Below are positions 8,630-16,136 of a stretch of DNA of 64,000 bases, one piece after another. The first letter of the stretch is position 1; every line of letters starts with the position of its first letter. The DNA lies in NCBI GenBank assembly GCA_001689495.1, contig LUJS01000050.1, positions 124,001-188,000 on the forward strand, given 5' to 3'. Both the position numbers and the translations under genes were made by a program. The notes below the pieces were generated by a model. The model saw only the letters and a program-made list of their open reading frames with translations, was not told where the DNA came from and made no database searches. This DNA is from Bacteroidales bacterium M8 (lineage in GTDB: Bacteria; Bacteroidota; Bacteroidia; Bacteroidales; Muribaculaceae).

Positions 8630-9166
8630 ATGAACGAAGGATTTGATTACTTCCGAATCAAGATGGCGTGGAATGCCGAGCAAGAAGACGGCTCTCTCGC
8701 CAAGGTGAAAACCGAAGACTTGGTGTATGCTTCAAGCTACACTGAAGCAGAAAAAATTGCGTATGCTCTGATTGAAGACCAGCAGCGTACCAAAAATGGT
8801 GATGCGTCTTTTGAAATCCTGAAGACTAAGATTTCAGAGATGCTGTACAACGACAATCTCTTGCACGATTCTGAACTTGTAGGAGGTCTGGTGTACAACT
8901 ACCTTGACCCAGAAGCTGATGAAAATATCGGCATCTATGCTGTGAAAGTGATGATTGTCACTGTTGACGAGCGTACCGCAAAAGAAAAGCGTACCTACGA
9001 AACCCTCTACACGCCCGCAAGCTCCAACACGGATGCTGCTGATCGAATCAGCAAACACCTCAACAAATGTATGTCGGACTTCGTGATCCGTGACATCAAA
9101 TTTGACAAAGCAGAATCTATACTCTGGCCCACAGACGTATTTGAAGCAAAAGCTAATGTAGCTTAA
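8630..9166 (+). CDS. DUF4494-like early protein
   Basis: This 178-aa protein is the first gene of the rightward early operon. Its N-terminus (FRIKMAWNAEQEDGSLAKVKTEDLVYASSYTEAEKIAYALI, seen here as DLVYASSYTEAEKIAY) resembles DUF4494 proteins, common early genes of Bacteroides phages and conjugative elements with unknown function. It ends in a TAATGAG overlap with the next start, suggesting translational coupling. Confidence 0.65.
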   Translation: MNEGFDYFRIKMAWNAEQEDGSLAKVKTEDLVYASSYTEAEKIAYALIEDQQRTKNGDASFEILKTKISEMLYNDNLLHDSELVGGLVYNYLDPEADENIGIYAVKVMIVTVDERTAKEKRTYETLYTPASSNTDAADRISKHLNKCMSDFVIRDIKFDKAESILWPTDVFEAKANVA

Positions 9167-9627
9167 TGAGCAAAGCCACAACTGGAAGGCGAATAGAAGA
9201 CATTACTTGCACCGAGCAAGCCTTTCCAGAATTTCCCCATCTGCTCATCGGGGAGGCAAATGATAAAAGCGTCAAATATTTCGACGCCACCGCATATCTC
9301 GAAAAATCTGGTCTATCACTTTACTCAGCAGAGGATTTCCTGAGTAACTACTTTCATCCAATCAATGCACTCGTAGAAGCCTATGAGCTTGATAGAAAAA
9401 TAGTGTGCATTGAAAATCTTGAAGGCCATCTCCTAATTGATAGTAGTCTAATCTACTTGTTTATCTCCTATGCTAATCCAGACTTCTTGGCTTATCTCAA
9501 TGACCGTGTTGATGAGCTTTTGACTCACGGTTTTTGCGTGTCTGACGCTTACCTCTTCAGAGCTGCCAAGGACCGGTTAATGCCAGAGGTCTTCTTAACA
9601 GGAGATAATGGCACCCAGACAGACTAA
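9166..9627 (+). CDS. Hypothetical early protein
   Basis: This 153-aa protein is acidic with several hydrophobic helices (LIYLFISYANPDFLAYLNDRV). Its start overlaps the stop of the preceding gene (TAATGA), and its 3' end overlaps the next gene by 20 nt. No domain is recognised. Confidence 0.6.
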   Translation: MSKATTGRRIEDITCTEQAFPEFPHLLIGEANDKSVKYFDATAYLEKSGLSLYSAEDFLSNYFHPINALVEAYELDRKIVCIENLEGHLLIDSSLIYLFISYANPDFLAYLNDRVDELLTHGFCVSDAYLFRAAKDRLMPEVFLTGDNGTQTD

Positions 9628-9988
9628 AGAAGCAAGAAGAATCCTCGTATTCAATCCACTCAAAAAATTTATTGGCGTATTCGCTTCACAGCTGCAAGCT
9701 GCAAGAATCTTAGGAGTCAAGACTCCTACTATCAAGGCAGCGTGTGACGGAACTGCAATCTCTACATGCAGCCTCTATCTTCGCTGGTGGAATCCAGAAA
9801 TAGAAATAGATGTTGACAAAGAGCTTGGCGAACTCACCCTGTCAGAGTATGACCAACTATGTGGAGTACAGCGCAAAGTTTATCGAAACAAGCGTATGAA
9901 TCGAGAGCATTGGACATACAACATGAAAGCAACCCCAGAAAAACTTAAAAGACTCAAAAGAAAAGATGAAAGTACAGATAATCAATAA
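9608..9988 (+). CDS. Putative DNA-binding protein (NUMOD/HTH-like)
   Basis: In this 126-aa protein the segment FASQLQAARILGVKTPTIKAACDG reads as a helix-turn-helix of the NUMOD1/intron-encoded-nuclease type (S-x-x-x-A-A-R-x-L-G). The C-terminus is strongly basic (MNREHWTYNMKATPEKLKRLKRK). It overlaps dut by 23 nt. It is probably a small regulator or DNA-binding accessory protein. Confidence 0.6.
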   Translation: MAPRQTKEARRILVFNPLKKFIGVFASQLQAARILGVKTPTIKAACDGTAISTCSLYLRWWNPEIEIDVDKELGELTLSEYDQLCGVQRKVYRNKRMNREHWTYNMKATPEKLKRLKRKDESTDNQ

Positions 9989-10400
9989 CTCAAAGCATGA
10001 CCTCCCGGCATACGCTACAGACGGTGCCGCAGGCATGGACCTTCGCGCAAACATCGAGCATCCCATTGTACTCAGCCCTATGGAACGTGTGTTGATACCT
10101 ACTGGTCTCAAAATCGCTCTTCCTATCGGCTATGAAGCACAAATCAGACCAAGAAGCGGCATGGCTCTAAAGCATGGCATCACATGCGCCAACACCCCCG
10201 GTACAATCGACTATGACTATCGTGGCGACGTGGGTATCATTCTCATCAATCTCGGCACCGAGCCCTTCGTCATCAATGATGGAGACCGTATCGCTCAGAT
10301 GGTCATCAACAAATATGAACGCATCGTATGGGAGCCGGTTGACGAGCTGCCTGAAACAGAACGTGGCGAAGGCGCATACGGACATACCGGCGTGAAATAA
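9966..10400 (+). CDS. dut: dUTP diphosphatase
   Basis: This 144-aa trimeric dUTPase converts dUTP to dUMP and PPi, keeping uracil out of phage DNA and feeding dTMP synthesis. All five family motifs are visible: DGAAGMDL, PRSGMALKHG, GTIDYDYRGDVG (catalytic Asp), GDRIAQMV and the C-terminal arm RGEGAYGHTG. The length is typical. It overlaps the preceding gene, so it belongs to the early operon. Confidence 0.97.
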   Translation: MKVQIINNSKHDLPAYATDGAAGMDLRANIEHPIVLSPMERVLIPTGLKIALPIGYEAQIRPRSGMALKHGITCANTPGTIDYDYRGDVGIILINLGTEPFVINDGDRIAQMVINKYERIVWEPVDELPETERGEGAYGHTGVK

Positions 10401-10432
10401 TGTATTCAAGCAAATAATTAACCAATCAATCA

Positions 10433-10458
10433 GGGGAGGGCTTCTTCCGGCTCTCCCC
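10433..10458 (+). terminator. Hairpin after dut
   Basis: A GGGGAG/CTCCCC stem with an inner GGCTTC-like loop lies in the 70-nt gap before the antirepressor gene. The T tract is weak, so it may be a partial terminator. Confidence 0.5.
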
Positions 10459-10469
10459 AATTTCGATAT

Positions 10470-11618
10470 ATGAATACAACCATTTTAACCAAAGAATTGT
10501 CTATCGGCTCAAAGCCGGTCAAGGTGCTTCTGGAAGGCAATTCTAATATCTGGATATGCGTCCATGATTTATGCTGCGTGATGAGCAGACCTCAGTTCAT
10601 GTGCAACAACCCAGTATTTACGATGTGTCCATCTGCACAGAAAATCAAATTCAAAAAGAATAAAGATTCTATGTGGGGCATTCGTAAATCGGATGTGGCA
10701 AAGTATTTCTACTTGATTCGTCAAGAGAATACCTATACTGAACGGATGTACAAGCAGATTGTATCATGGGCAGAATCACTTACGCCAGAAATTATCATCA
10801 ATGCACCGGGCGTAAGTCATAAAATGACTCCCGCAACACCTCAAAGTGCGCAACCCGCTCAGGAAATCACAACCTATCAATACAATGGGCGCAACATTTC
10901 CTTCTTGAACGGCACTAACATGATGGTTAACGCCACCCAGATGGCTGCGGCTTTCAACAAAGTGCCTAAAGATTGGCTTCGTAACCAATCCACTCAAGAG
11001 TTTATTTCCACATTATCAACCGTTAGGCAGATTCGCCCAACGGAACTTATCACCAAACAACAAGGTGGAAATGGCGAACAAGGAACATGGATGCACGAAG
11101 ACGTAGCAATCGAATTTGCGCGTTGGTTATCCCCTGCATTTGCTATATGGTGTAATGATAGAATCAAAGAACTTCTATCTCATGGCATTACAGCAATGCC
11201 TGACACCATTGAGCAAATCATCGCAGACCCTTCCTTTGCTATCAAGACACTTCAAGCTCTGCAAGAAGAACGCCAAGCAAAAGAATTGGCAATCAGAGAA
11301 CGAAATGATGCCCGTTCTCAGGTGATTCTTCAGAAACCTAAAGCGGACTACTACGATGCAGTAATCGAATCTCGTGAGCTCTATACAACACTCCAAATTG
11401 CTGGTGAACTTGGTATGTGCTATCGCACCTTACGTCTGAAGCTCTTCAAACTTGGCGTTGTAACCACTGAAACCGGACCAATGTACACCTCACAAGGTTA
11501 CGAGGATTGGGGCGAAATGGTGGTAACTCCGGGACCAAAGCGTAGTACCTTCCTCAGATGGAATAAACGAGGACGTGAAGGCATTTTCTCACTCATCAAC
11601 CCAACCCTGCCAGTTTAA
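10470..11618 (+). CDS. KilA-N / phage antirepressor protein
   Basis: This 382-aa protein has three parts. The N-terminal ~110 residues resemble a Bro-N-like fold (VKVLLEGNSNIWICVHDLCCVM). Residues about 135-245 form a KilA-N DNA-binding domain (NISFLNGTNMMVNATQMAAAF, WMHEDVAIEFARWLSPAFAIWCNDRI). The C-terminus is an antirepressor KilAC-like domain (ELYTTLQIAGELGMCYRTLRLKL). Such proteins control phage gene expression, often by antagonising repressors. A linker with coiled-coil character (EERQAKELAIRERNDARS) joins the last two domains. Confidence 0.88.
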   Translation: MNTTILTKELSIGSKPVKVLLEGNSNIWICVHDLCCVMSRPQFMCNNPVFTMCPSAQKIKFKKNKDSMWGIRKSDVAKYFYLIRQENTYTERMYKQIVSWAESLTPEIIINAPGVSHKMTPATPQSAQPAQEITTYQYNGRNISFLNGTNMMVNATQMAAAFNKVPKDWLRNQSTQEFISTLSTVRQIRPTELITKQQGGNGEQGTWMHEDVAIEFARWLSPAFAIWCNDRIKELLSHGITAMPDTIEQIIADPSFAIKTLQALQEERQAKELAIRERNDARSQVILQKPKADYYDAVIESRELYTTLQIAGELGMCYRTLRLKLFKLGVVTTETGPMYTSQGYEDWGEMVVTPGPKRSTFLRWNKRGREGIFSLINPTLPV

Positions 11619-11628
11619 CAACCATAAT

Positions 11629-13566
11629 ATGAACAATCAAGAATATATCGACAAGTTATGCTCGGAATTGTCCGAGCATAACAGGCTGTATCGCTTAGGT
11701 CAGCCGGTTATTTCAGATGCCGAGTATGATAGGAAAGTCGCAGAATTGCGGTCTCTTGATCCAGACAATAAGTGGCTTCAATCAATAGAGCCAGCTCCTA
11801 TTGCTCAATCTCGAAAACGCAAGCTGCCAATCCCCATGAAATCGCTGAATAAAGTCAAAAGCCTTGCTGAAGTCAAGCAATGGCTTGGTGCTTTAGCGAT
11901 TCCAGCTACAGCTTCTATCGTCATCACTCCCAAATTCGATGGCGTGTCATGGCTACATAGCGAAGAAGACGGACGAACTTTCTCTCGTGGTGGGTCTGAA
12001 AACGAAGGTCAAGATTGCACAGCACACTATCTCAAAGGTGATTTTGGAAACAAAGAAGAGTGGGAACAGTTCTTTCCGCCACGCTACACCTTTGGTGAAT
12101 TGGTATTCAGACGTGCTACATGGCAATCTACATTCGTAGGCAAAATATCCGATTCTACTGGAGATCCCTACCGCTCACCCAGAAATACTGTCGCTGGCTT
12201 CATCAATAGAGATGAAGCGACTGACAACCTACAATATGCTGATTTCTTCAGATACGGCATCGGTGAAATAGATTGGGAGCTGTTCGGCACATATACTGAA
12301 ATGTACGACACTCTTTGCCGCGTATTTCATCAGCCGAACCTCAAATGGACTATTCCAGTTGCTCAGTTGTCAGAAGAATTGCTTTCTCAGCTCTTCCTCG
12401 ACTGGCGCCAAGAATATTACATTGATGGCTTGGTAATATATCTGGATGATATTGCTCTATGGAAAACCATCGGCAGGCAGCAAACCACTGGCAATCCTCT
12501 GTACGCGATGGCTTACAAGCATCCAGACTTCACAGAATCCTTTGAAACCACTGTAAAAGGCATTGAATGGAATGTCAGCAAAGCTGGAGCTCTCAAACCT
12601 GTGGTGCAGATAGAAGCAGTTGACACTGGCGATTGCATCATGGAAAGTCCAACCGGCTATAATGCTAAGTGGTGTATGGCTCATCAGATTGGCAAAGGGG
12701 CAAAAATACTCGTCACTCGTTCTGGCGGTGTCATTCCTAAAATCCTCGAAACCTTAGAGCCTACAGAATGCCAAATTCCTCAATCATGCCCAGTCTGCGG
12801 TGCTTCAACATCATTCGATGATGCAAACGTCGAGCTATATTGCACGAATCCAGAATGTGAAGGGCGGCAGCTTGCAAAAATCACTCATTTCTTGACTACA
12901 GTTGGTGTTGAAAATATGGGTGATGAGACTATCGCAAAAATCTTCGCCGCCGGTCACAAAACCATACGCGCCTTCTTGGACGTAAAATGGAATGAGCTTA
13001 TGGACATTGATGGTTTTGGTGAATCTATCGCCAACAACATCGTGGACCAGATGAAGAAAATCAAAGCCGGAGTAGATTTGGCTACCTTGATGCACTCCAG
13101 TGATTGCTTCAAGGGCATTGGCAAAATCAAAGCTCAAAAACTGTTGGACGAACTTGATGACTACGAACTGTGTTCATTTTGCCAAGGCTGGTTTATCCGT
13201 CCACAAAATGTCGATCCATCATCTGAGAGCTTCCAAGCACTTCCGATTACCACTCAGAATTTTTACTTGGGATATTTCCCATTCATCAAATTTTTGGAAG
13301 AAACCGGAATTCCATACATTCTTCCACAAAAATCTGAGCCATCGGGCACAAAATGCACTGGATTCTCCGTATGTTTCTCTGGTATCAGAGACAGCGAACT
13401 GGAAGCAAAAATCACAGCAGAAGGTGGTGCTATTGCATCAGGTGTGTCCAAAAAGACTACCCATCTGGTTGTAAAAGACCCAAACGGCTCTTCCTCCAAA
13501 ATAGCTAAAGCCAAGCAACTTGGCATTCCAGTAATGACTATTGAAGATTTCAAGGCACTTTTATAA
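11629..13566 (+). CDS. ligA: NAD-dependent DNA ligase
   Basis: This 645-aa LigA-type ligase seals nicks using NAD+ as adenylate donor. Visible parts are domain Ia (about 1-50), the adenylation motif KFDG with Lys102, the OB-fold, a four-cysteine zinc finger (CPVCGAS ... YCTNPECEG), helix-hairpin-helix repeats (VGVENMGDETIAKIF, IDGFGESIANNIV) and a C-terminal BRCT domain (VCFSGIRDSELEAKITAEGG). The ATG at 11629 was chosen over an upstream in-frame start inside the previous gene. It consumes NAD+, which ties in with the phage's NAD+ salvage genes. Confidence 0.95.
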   Translation: MNNQEYIDKLCSELSEHNRLYRLGQPVISDAEYDRKVAELRSLDPDNKWLQSIEPAPIAQSRKRKLPIPMKSLNKVKSLAEVKQWLGALAIPATASIVITPKFDGVSWLHSEEDGRTFSRGGSENEGQDCTAHYLKGDFGNKEEWEQFFPPRYTFGELVFRRATWQSTFVGKISDSTGDPYRSPRNTVAGFINRDEATDNLQYADFFRYGIGEIDWELFGTYTEMYDTLCRVFHQPNLKWTIPVAQLSEELLSQLFLDWRQEYYIDGLVIYLDDIALWKTIGRQQTTGNPLYAMAYKHPDFTESFETTVKGIEWNVSKAGALKPVVQIEAVDTGDCIMESPTGYNAKWCMAHQIGKGAKILVTRSGGVIPKILETLEPTECQIPQSCPVCGASTSFDDANVELYCTNPECEGRQLAKITHFLTTVGVENMGDETIAKIFAAGHKTIRAFLDVKWNELMDIDGFGESIANNIVDQMKKIKAGVDLATLMHSSDCFKGIGKIKAQKLLDELDDYELCSFCQGWFIRPQNVDPSSESFQALPITTQNFYLGYFPFIKFLEETGIPYILPQKSEPSGTKCTGFSVCFSGIRDSELEAKITAEGGAIASGVSKKTTHLVVKDPNGSSSKIAKAKQLGIPVMTIEDFKALL

Positions 13567-13577
13567 TCTTACTACAT

Positions 13578-13608
13578 AAATGCGAGGGGTTAATTACCTC
13601 TCGCATTT
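13578..13608 (+). terminator. Terminator after ligase
   Basis: An AAATGCGAGG / CCTCTCGCATTT hairpin is followed by ATTTGATTT. It lies 12 nt past the ligA stop. Confidence 0.7.
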
Positions 13609-13659
13609 ATTTGATTTATAAGTCTATGAAATTTTTTCACAAAGAAATTATACGATTTA

Positions 13660-13691
13660 TTTGTGTATGTAAAATTTTAGACTTAACTTTG
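13660..13691 (+). promoter_or_regulatory. Promoter of second recombinase gene
   Basis: A TAACTTTG -7 box (13684-13691) has TTTG about 20 bp upstream in TTATTTGTGT. It precedes the ATG at 13716 by 25 nt. Confidence 0.7.
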
Positions 13692-13715
13692 CTATCGAAA
13701 CTGAAAGTAATATCT

Positions 13716-14303
13716 ATGGCAAAGAAAAATCAACTCACAACAGCAGATCATCTGGAATTCTCAGAATACGAAAAACTGCTTGACGGATTTCACCAAGATA
13801 AAGAATATCTATGGGAAATGTATGCTCGACTTGCGTTCTGTACTGCTTGCCGAGCATCAGACGTACTGAAATTTAGATGGGTTGACGTGATTGATAAAGA
13901 TGAGACTACGGTTCAAGAACAGAAAACCGGTAAAGCTCGACGCATCAAGTTCAATCATTCCGTCAAGGAAAAACTGAAAGAGCTTTGGGGGTTGATGGGG
14001 AAACCAAATAAGGCTCTCTACATCTTTCAGAACGTCAGAACTGGTGAGCCAATGACAATTCAGAACGTCAATCAAAGACTGAAACAGTTCAAATACCGTT
14101 ACAGGCTGCATATTGACCATTTTTCGACTCACACTTTCAGAAAAACATTCGGTCGATATGTGTACGACCAGAACGGACACAGTGCAGAGAGCTTAATTCT
14201 GCTAAACAAAATACTCAATCATTCCAACATACAAGTTACAAAGGCTTATATCGGAATTACACAAGACGAAATCAACAATATCTACGATTCGATACAGTTC
14301 TGA
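13716..14303 (+). CDS. Tyrosine recombinase, catalytic-domain only
   Basis: This 195-aa protein contains only the catalytic domain: Arg in TACRASDVLKF (about 46), Lys in EQKTGKARRIKF, the H-x-x-R box in THTFRKTFG, and His/Tyr in LNHSNIQVTKAYIG. The N-terminal core-binding domain of standard integrases is missing, so it may act on short paired sites, for example as an inversion or resolution enzyme or with accessory proteins. It has its own promoter and terminator. The main integrase is the separate gene at 58143-59516. Confidence 0.88.
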   Translation: MAKKNQLTTADHLEFSEYEKLLDGFHQDKEYLWEMYARLAFCTACRASDVLKFRWVDVIDKDETTVQEQKTGKARRIKFNHSVKEKLKELWGLMGKPNKALYIFQNVRTGEPMTIQNVNQRLKQFKYRYRLHIDHFSTHTFRKTFGRYVYDQNGHSAESLILLNKILNHSNIQVTKAYIGITQDEINNIYDSIQF

Positions 14304-14325
14304 TTTCATCGACCCCAAAATTGAC

Positions 14326-14344
14326 GTGCGGCACAGTTCCGCAC
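14326..14344 (+). terminator. Terminator after second recombinase
   Basis: A GTGCGG / CCGCAC hairpin is followed by CCTTCTATCTCTTTTT. Confidence 0.65.
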
Positions 14345-14393
14345 CCTTCTATCTCTTTTTCAACAACTCACTTCGAGCTAAACAGAGCAATGT

Positions 14394-14933
14394 ATGGCTT
14401 ATCATACAGAAGGGTGTGGCTTGTCGCAAAAATTTGTTTGCGAAAAATGTGGTGCAATAGTCCATCCTGAAGACTATAGAGAAGGCACGTTATGGAAAAA
14501 CCGAATGACAACTCAATCGGTTTGCTTTGAATGTGCTTACTGGTTGGATTTAATCGAGCATCCGGTCGCACACTTCCAGATAATCAACCATCAGTATTTC
14601 AGTTTGCCTCCAGAAGTAAATGAAGGTGAACCGATTCATCATATTCTGACTCATAGCGGTCACTTATTTGACTCGACAAGGCTATTCAATTATGGAAGGG
14701 TCCCTGAACGATTTTGGCAAGAACTGCCAAATACAGCCAACTTCCTATCGCACTCCAGATACCGCACCATTAAAGCAAATCAAGGATTTGAATGCGACAG
14801 AAAAGGTTGCTGGGATAGAAAGCATTGTCTGTGGTATAAGGGACCTATAGACTGGAATGAAATACCGGAATCTCATAAAGTAGGCGCTGAACAGTGCCCG
14901 ATGTTTATCAACATATTAAATCCAAAGAAATGA
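14394..14933 (+). CDS. Cysteine-rich zinc-binding protein, unknown role
   Basis: This 179-aa protein has CEKCG and CFECA in the first 50 residues, forming a likely zinc ribbon. A second Cys cluster (CDRKGCWDRKHCLWY) and a final Cys near the C-terminus follow. Family unknown. The next gene begins inside its stop codon (AAATGATA). Confidence 0.65.
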   Translation: MAYHTEGCGLSQKFVCEKCGAIVHPEDYREGTLWKNRMTTQSVCFECAYWLDLIEHPVAHFQIINHQYFSLPPEVNEGEPIHHILTHSGHLFDSTRLFNYGRVPERFWQELPNTANFLSHSRYRTIKANQGFECDRKGCWDRKHCLWYKGPIDWNEIPESHKVGAEQCPMFINILNPKK

Positions 14934-15142
14934 TACTTGCACTCAAAATTTTCGGAGGCATAATTGGCTGTCTCGTGATTGCATTCTTCATGTGGTTCCT
15001 ATGGCTCGTGGCAATCGAAGTCATATTTGGAACAGACCGATGCAAAAACTGTCCTATGAAAAATGAATGCTTCAATGCCATTGCCGCAGGGATGCCAACT
15101 CTATGCAATAACTCCGAACCTCTTCACACCCAACAGCTATGA
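14930..15142 (+). CDS. Small single-pass membrane protein with Cys motif
   Basis: This 70-aa protein starts at 14930, overlapping the previous stop. One transmembrane helix (IIGCLVIAFFMWFLWLVAI) is followed by a short domain with CKNCPMKNEC. Its function is unknown. It overlaps the next gene by 4 nt. Confidence 0.6.
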   Translation: MILALKIFGGIIGCLVIAFFMWFLWLVAIEVIFGTDRCKNCPMKNECFNAIAAGMPTLCNNSEPLHTQQL

Positions 15143-15420
15143 ACCAGTTCGCTCTTTTCATCCTCAACGACATTCAAGAATTCGTTGACAAAATGAAAAG
15201 CTATATCAAATCAATGATAGCGCAAGAGCGCAAGCATCTGAAAGAAACAATGAATTGCATCAGTGAACACCACACCAGATTGGCAAAAACGTCAGCAAAG
15301 CCTGTTCACAAACAGATGCGTCATCATATCAATAATCGAAACCGAACATGGAACAGAATAAAATCCTCTACCCACGCCCCGGCATTGAATATCATACTCA
15401 TGGTAGTCATCTTCTGCTGA
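15139..15420 (+). CDS. Hypothetical basic helical protein
   Basis: This 93-aa protein is His/Lys/Arg-rich with a predicted helical N-terminal half and a hydrophobic C-terminal end (NIILMVVIFC). ATG overlaps the preceding stop (CTATGAACC). Its last 73 nt overlap the next gene. Confidence 0.5.
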   Translation: MNQFALFILNDIQEFVDKMKSYIKSMIAQERKHLKETMNCISEHHTRLAKTSAKPVHKQMRHHINNRNRTWNRIKSSTHAPALNIILMVVIFC

Positions 15421-15575
15421 TTCGATGCCCTGAATGTGGAAAAGAGAATTATGCTCTCAACGTCATCACAGGAATCTGCACTTGGTGTGGCTACGATGCC
15501 AAAACCGATCCTAAAGTAACTAATCATATCCAACAACATACAAATGGAAAAGAACGAATGCAAACAACTCGCTGA
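15348..15575 (+). CDS. Small zinc-ribbon protein
   Basis: In this 75-aa protein CPECGKENYALNVITGICTWCG forms a classic two-CxxC zinc ribbon (C27/C30 and C44/C47 approximately). It may bind nucleic acid or protein. It overlaps both neighbouring genes. Confidence 0.6.
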   Translation: MEQNKILYPRPGIEYHTHGSHLLLIRCPECGKENYALNVITGICTWCGYDAKTDPKVTNHIQQHTNGKERMQTTR

Positions 15576-15840
15576 AATGTTCGATGAAATAGACTTCATC
15601 GAAAGGCTTGAACAGTTCGTGAAGAATGCCAATAACGGCATCCGAATTATGGCAAATCCTCAATGCTCGAACTTCAAGCCCATCGTATTTCCAGAGAATG
15701 TCGCATCTTTTGTGCTTGGGTCGCTGACCAGCTACAAAGACTCTCTGAAAGATTTGCTGGCTAATCTCAAAATCGTAGATAAGTCAGCCGTGCCGGAAGA
15801 ACCAGAACCGGAACCCACACCAGACGAATCTGGTGAGTAA
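15544..15840 (+). CDS. Hypothetical acidic protein
   Basis: This 98-aa protein has a helical body (DFIERLEQFVKNANNGIRIM) and a Pro/Glu-rich tail (EEPEPEPTPDESGE). No family is recognised. It is followed by a hairpin AATGGCTG/CAGCCATT at 15856-15890. Confidence 0.55.
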   Translation: MEKNECKQLAEMFDEIDFIERLEQFVKNANNGIRIMANPQCSNFKPIVFPENVASFVLGSLTSYKDSLKDLLANLKIVDKSAVPEEPEPEPTPDESGE

Positions 15841-15962
15841 TCGCAGTTGAACGAAAATGGCTGGGGTGCCATCAGTGTGTCTCAGCCATTAAAAATAAGT
15901 TAAAAACTTAATCTAACTCAATCCAATTCATTTTAATTCACTATTCATCATAAACTCTGAAT

Positions 15963-16136
15963 ATGGAACTAAAACCAAAAATGACTTACGAAGAAATGCA
16001 AAACGCATATCTCGAAACGAATCCTTTGTATGCTCCGAATTTTGTAAGAGTCGGAAAATTCGCAAAAGTTCAAGGGTATCGTAAAATAAAGCAAATGATC
16101 AACAACAAGCTCACATATTTTTATGTCAGAAAATAA
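15963..16136 (+). CDS. Small protein upstream of replication initiator
   Basis: This 57-aa ORF (MELKPKMTYEEMQNAYLETN start) ends 13 nt inside the replication gene, giving a translational-coupling arrangement. It is basic in its C-terminal half. Function unknown. Confidence 0.5.
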   Translation: MELKPKMTYEEMQNAYLETNPLYAPNFVRVGKFAKVQGYRKIKQMINNKLTYFYVRK

